Part shown: positions 10,001 through 13,210 of the stretch, piece after piece
Numbering within the stretch: the stretch's first letter is position 1
Layout: every line of letters starts with the position of its first letter
Origin: Basidiobolus heterosporus B8920
Taxonomy: Eukaryota > Basidiobolomycota > Basidiobolomycetes > Basidiobolales > Basidiobolaceae
Length of the DNA stretch: 13,210 bases
Direction of reading: 5' to 3'
NCBI GenBank assembly: GCA_000697455.1
Contig: JNET01029175.1
Location: 1-13,210 of the forward strand
Notes under the pieces: generated by a model
The model's input: the letters and a program-made list of their open reading frames with translations, nothing else
Told to the model about the DNA's origin: nothing
Database searches by the model: none
Position numbers and translations under genes: made by a program

Positions 10001-10106
10001 GGCTGAGATCGTTACACTTGATCAAAGCCCCGTGGCTGTTCCGTATATTGCCGGAGCTGGTAGAGAATACTTCTATGGCGATGGGACACCAAAGAATGAT
10101 TCATAA
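7099..10106 (+). CDS. Rsc7/Swp82-family remodeller subunit with C3H motif and three PHD fingers
   Basis: Predicted 822-residue nuclear protein from seven exons: 7099-7111, 7298-7639, 7722-8565, 8629-8842, 8907-9152, 9235-9577, 9640-10106. The first exon carries only MEVD plus one base, and its 186-nt intron is the longest here. Order of parts: basic RSRKRK (about 11-16); AT-hook-like RRRGRPPKHRK (54-64); CRC_subunit domain of Rsc7/Swp82 (about 119-310: GRKYKISVFQLP, LLGFRDSHSFF, FKSFGAKVI, GIDDYYE, FFDVHTN); a C-x10-C-x10-C-x2-H motif (483-508); an acidic run (538-553); PHD1 (566-628, CVHC...CARC...HPLC...CNDC); PHD2 (631-675, CVVC...CDDC...HMTC...CPLC); a Cys-rich link; PHD3 (726-780, with CDQCDRWIHRIC). 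Known Rsc7/Swp82 proteins sit in RSC and SWI/SNF, while PHD fingers read histone H3 tails. The PHD array resembles KMT2C/D and DPF/PHF10 arrays. Frames join cleanly at every junction, so one gene is the simplest reading; two genes are unlikely but untested. Confidence 0.9.
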
Positions 10107-10661
10107 TCTTATATTTTTACTTGAATAACCATCCACAATTTTCTTGTAAATGATTTCTCATCGACACAGTTACCAAGTAATTCTACCTGAGTCTGAGTCT
10201 GAGCCCTACCTTAATTTCGGTTTTCATCAGACCCAGAAATACTTGACCACTTTTTCTCATTCGTTCGTCTTCTTTTAATGTCATCCATATACTCCCATTT
10301 TGGAAGGTCAAACTTTCATCTCTACCTCAAACCATAGAAATATAAAGAACCTCTTGAACAATACAACAATCCCCGCTATCTAGATCATCATACACACACC
10401 TTACGCTTGATTATATTCATCTGGCATCTACGGGGGAATTCGCGATTATTGCGATGATCAATATAAATGAGATAGTCTAGATAAGGAATGATGAGTGATG
10501 GATGAAGGCTAGGATAGATAAAGCTTGGAGCAATGACTCAAACCAAATCGTTATTATTCGTTACCCCAGAGTTCGATTAATCCACTATTTATTAGTCTTT
10601 TGGTTCATTTCAATTTTCCGTAACCTCCCCTATTTCCCTCTTCTTGGCCCATTTTACAACC
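10107..10661. other. Spacer between the Rsc7-PHD gene and MPC2
   Basis: About 555 bases holding the 3' UTR of the upstream gene and the MPC2 promoter. The last 60 bases before the MPC2 start are strongly C/T-rich, as in expressed fungal leaders. A TATAAAT occurs at 10462-10468, about 195 bases before the start, too far to be a convincing TATA box. No gene or clear repeat is seen. Confidence 0.5.
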
Positions 10662-11128
10662 ATGTCTTCCTCTGCTGTTGTTCGTTTCTGGAACCACCCA
10701 GCTGGACCCAAGACCGTTCATTTTTGGGCCCCCGCTGTCAAATGGGTATACTTTTTCGAGAATGGAACCTCGGTAGGGAGTCAATATTCATACTAAAGCG
10801 CTTTCTCTTCTAGGGTTTGGTCTTTGCTGGCCTTGGTGACTTGAGCCGTTCTCCCGATCAACTCTCCGTCTCCCAACAAACCGGTAAGTTTCCCCCCTTT
10901 TATCTAGAATACTTTACTTAACCTGTCCCTCGTCCACTTACTTTTCCAACCAAACTAGCTTTGGCTTGTACCGGACTCATTTGGACTCGTTACTCCACTC
11001 AAATCATTCCCAAGAATTGGGGTCTCTTTTCAGTGAATCTGTTTGTTGCCGGTACTTCACTTTACCAATTGTATCGTATATACAGTTTCCGTAACAGCAA
11101 AGGGGAGGCTGTAAAGGCACTCGCCTAA
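10662..11128 (+). CDS. MPC2: Mitochondrial pyruvate carrier subunit 2
   Basis: A 107-residue inner-membrane protein that pairs with MPC1 to import pyruvate into the mitochondrial matrix. Exons are 10662-10745, 10814-10883 and 10959-11128, with GT-AG introns of 68 and 75 nt. Family signatures: FWNHPAGPKTVHFWAP (9-24), KWGLVFAGLGDLSRSPDQLS (27-46), TGLIWTRYS (56-64), IPKNWGLFSVN (68-78) and LYQLYRIY (86-93). Three membrane segments are likely at about 25-38, 50-66 and 73-92. The length fits the family (human MPC2 127, yeast Mpc2 129 residues). The ATG lies in ACC-ATG context after a C/T-rich leader. MPC1 is not in the window. The MPC2 rather than MPC1 assignment rests on these motifs and is firm. 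Confidence 0.95.
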
Positions 11129-11290
11129 AGATTCAATATGTCAATCAATTGATTCGTGGATAATTATCCATGCGTACTCTACTCGTTCTCCCTCTCTTTC
11201 ACCGAATTCTTAAATCAACTGGTACAGGTAGATCCAAGGAATTTCCAAGCATCATCATTGTATTAAACACATACCGATGGATTCATTTTA

Positions 11291-11296
11291 AATAAA
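11291..11296 (+). terminator. Candidate poly(A) signal of MPC2
   Basis: AATAAA lies 163 bases after the MPC2 stop codon in AT-rich DNA. Motif and position are the only support. Confidence 0.35.
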
Positions 11297-11537
11297 CCTC
11301 ATGGTGCATATAGACATGGTTCCTTTATGCTATGTACTAGATCTCGATCATCAGACTTGATTGACCATAAATATTGGGTGAATTGACTTTTTTATCCCTT
11401 GTTCATTCATCCGATAATGAACTCATTTTAATATGGATGTAGTTAAAAATCATGAGGAGATGTGTGGGGTTGATTAATTTCCCAAGTTTAATCATCTCTG
11501 CCTCAAGTAGCTCGGTCAGCCGTGAAATAAGAAGGGG

Positions 11538-11565
11538 ATGAGGAATGAGGAATGAGGAGTGAGGG
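11538..11565. repeat. 7-bp purine-rich tandem repeat (ATGAGGA)n
   Basis: Three exact copies of ATGAGGA followed by one diverged copy (GTGAGGG), head to tail in the convergent spacer. It is short and probably a slippage product. Confidence 0.8.
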
Positions 11566-11798
11566 TCAGATCTGAGGAAGGTACACGCTAGAATTATTTA
11601 CTAAAAGTAAAACTGTCAAAAATCCACACCAACTAATTCCTAAATTCATGGAAAAGATTAAATTTCATTAGATCATCCAGGGGATATGGATCAACGAAGG
11701 TAAGCGCCACAAGTCTATCCGCTAAAAATGGCCTTTCTTCGAGTGATTCAACACAAAAATCCTCCACTGTAATGATGATAATAGGCTTGTTATACAGG

Positions 11799-11818
11799 TA
11801 CTAGAATTAATTCTAGTA
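11799..11818. repeat. 20-bp perfect palindrome
   Basis: TACTAGAATTAATTCTAGTA equals its own reverse complement, with no spacer at the centre. It lies in the convergent spacer about 270 bases below the GATA stop codon. It could be a dimeric protein binding site or simply chance in AT-rich DNA. Confidence 0.85.
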
Positions 11819-11970
11819 TTAAGACTGGGTTGGGATCTGATATACACACACCCAATCTACCGAATCTCTGCAAAATAGTTGGCATTGAAAGCTGTTCCCT
11901 TTGGTTGATGCTGGTCAGCATGGGCTTCCCCCCTAAAATCAAGCCACCTGATTTCTAAAGTGCGCGCCGA

Positions 11971-11978
11971 TCACGTGA
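11971..11978. promoter_or_regulatory. E-box-type palindrome TCACGTGA
   Basis: CACGTG core with flanking T and A, the preferred site of many fungal bHLH and bHLH-Zip factors. It lies about 110 bases beyond the GATA gene stop and 840 beyond MPC2, not in an obvious promoter, so a role is doubtful. Confidence 0.3.
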
Positions 11979-12087
11979 GCTAAAAGAGATGTCCTTTCCA
12001 AGCAACAATACTAATTCTGTGTTGTAGTTCGGTATGTGGATCAAGTAGATGGATGTACGGAAATGAAACATGCAATTGAGATACATC

Positions 12088-13210
12088 TCATCTACTCTCG
12101 CGTGTGCCCCCAGAGGAGCTTGGTAAACTTGAAGGTATGTGAGCAGGACGTGCGTAAGAAAGATGAGATGCGGGCTCAAGGAAAGGATTGGATTTTGGTA
12201 AAGCCTGGGTCCCAGTATTCTGTCGCAATGGGGATGTTGAGGATTCGGGAAAGTGATTGATAGGCCGAGGATAGTTTGTGGTCGAATTGGTTGGTGTGCT
12301 GGCTGCATTTACTTTTTGTTGTTGTTTACCGGCTCTTGCGATGGATCTGGAGTATCTTAAGCCACATGCGTTGCATAACCTATAGGTTTAAAATATTTAG
12401 TATCATCCATTTTGATAATTTACTGTATGATGATGGTCACTAACGTTTTATGCCCGGTAGGACCACGTCGCCACTCTGGACTTTGACTTGTGTTACAACT
12501 TTCACATCTCTTTTGAATGCTGGAGGTGCTATGAAGAAAAGATATAGGGACTCCACCTCGTGTCATTGTATATCCTTGAGCCATCGGAGGGGCATGATGG
12601 CCAGAAGCAGAAGGCCTAAATTGGTTGAGTGCTTGAGGATGAACCCCAACTGGTGCGGTCATTACATGAGGAGGAGGCGGCGGTTGTGACTGTGGGTACG
12701 TCAGCCCAGGGCCATGCTGAGGAGGCTGGGGATACACTAGTTGTGATATTGGTGGCAATGAGGCCTTGGATTGAATCAAGTCTCTATGGGGCACTGGTGA
12801 CGAATGGCGGCGATGTAGTCCAAGGTGATCCATTGGCATAAAGATATCGCTTTCCGAATAATTGCGCCCTAGCACGCGTACTCTTAAATCCTCATGCTCT
12901 GCTCGATTTTTCTTCACTGTAGTTGAGCATGCAGTACCACCCTGGTCATTAAATACGCGTTTCTGCGGCGATGATGGGGTAGACACTTGATTCTCTGGAA
13001 TCTGGGAAAGTGAACTACCAGGCATACTGTGGCTCACCTTGTCTTTTGGTCGAGCGAAGGTGGTATGAGGTTCAGATGCACGACGGTTCGTGTTGAAATT
13101 GAGATCTGACGTCTCATTTCTCAAAGTTGGTAGTGCCGGAAGACTTGCTCGATTATGTGAATTTCGAGGATAATACGAATACAACCGAGAAAATTCCCCA
13201 GACCCAGTGG
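12088..13210 (-). CDS. GATA-type zinc-finger transcription factor, 5' partial
   Basis: Sequence-specific DNA-binding regulator expected in the nucleus, binding GATA core sites. Two exons are visible on the - strand: from the window edge (13210) to 12445, and 12379-12088. A 65-nt GT-AG intron (12380-12444) cuts the zinc finger after the Thr of GHKT. Splicing joins RCESCNTSQSPEWRRGP to LCNACGLRYSR, a C-x2-C-x18-C-x2-C finger, the longer-loop type shared by fungal white-collar-2-like and plant GATA factors. The frame is open to the window edge with no ATG seen near it, so the start lies outside; about 351 residues are visible. The region before the finger is disordered and rich in Ser, Pro and His, with a five-proline run; the 96 residues from LCNACGL to the stop are also Ser/Pro-rich. 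The factor's target genes cannot be told from sequence. Confidence 0.9.

Larger units (their letters stand above)
11129..12087. other. Convergent spacer between MPC2 and the GATA gene
   Basis: About 960 bases receiving the 3' ends of two facing genes. It is AT-rich with no credible open frame. It contains a candidate MPC2 poly(A) signal, a purine-rich 7-bp repeat, a 20-bp palindrome and an E-box, each listed separately. I see no tRNA-like fold or coding exon. Confidence 0.6.

Noticed and set aside
12036-12260. 74-codon + strand frame
   Set aside because: It is antisense to the second GATA exon and has no recognisable motif.
11955-12308. 117-codon - strand frame
   Set aside because: It is on the same strand as the second GATA exon but in another frame. 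The GATA frame is fixed by the zinc finger.
12420-13184. GATA gene as a truncated pseudogene
   Set aside because: The second half of the zinc finger lies in phase after a normal GT-AG intron, so the gene looks intact within the window.

Overview
The window looks like chromosomal DNA of a filamentous fungus, most likely an early-diverging one (Mucoromycota-like). The evidence is dense, short GT-AG introns (37-186 nt, mostly 50-75), compact AT-rich spacers, fungal-type chromatin remodelling subunits (Rsc7/Swp82 family), a GATA factor with the 18-residue loop, and a gene for the augmin subunit HAUS3, which budding and fission yeasts lack. The taxonomic placement is an inference. I see no mobile element, viral fossil, tRNA, rRNA or CRISPR array.

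Layout: five genes run on the + strand and one on the - strand. (1) 25-2132: a SMARCD/Snf12/Rsc6 subunit of SWI/SNF-RSC, 12 exons. (2) 3022-3267: an 81-residue basic protein of unknown function behind a clear TATA box and paired CCAAT boxes. (3) 4019-6574: a HAUS3-like augmin subunit, 13 exons. (4) 7099-10106: a protein joining an Rsc7/Swp82 (CRC_subunit) domain to a C3H zinc motif and three PHD fingers, 7 exons. (5) 10662-11128: mitochondrial pyruvate carrier subunit MPC2, 3 exons. (6) 13210-12088 on the - strand: a GATA zinc-finger transcription factor whose 5' part lies beyond the window and whose finger is split by an intron. The spacers hold an 8-bp-period satellite, a 7-bp purine repeat, a 20-bp perfect palindrome and an E-box.

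Two of the six genes encode subunits of the same class of remodelling machine. Genes 1 and 4 would act together in the nucleus, gene 6 is a DNA-binding regulator, gene 3 serves spindle microtubule nucleation and gene 5 serves mitochondrial pyruvate import. They are not an operon, and nothing in the sequence shows joint control. The most notable item is gene 4. It combines in one polypeptide a fungal Rsc7/Swp82 core and a PHD array resembling those of animal PHF10/SAYP, DPF and KMT2C/D proteins. I found no wholly new system. The rest is recognisable housekeeping and regulatory content with some interesting splicing details.
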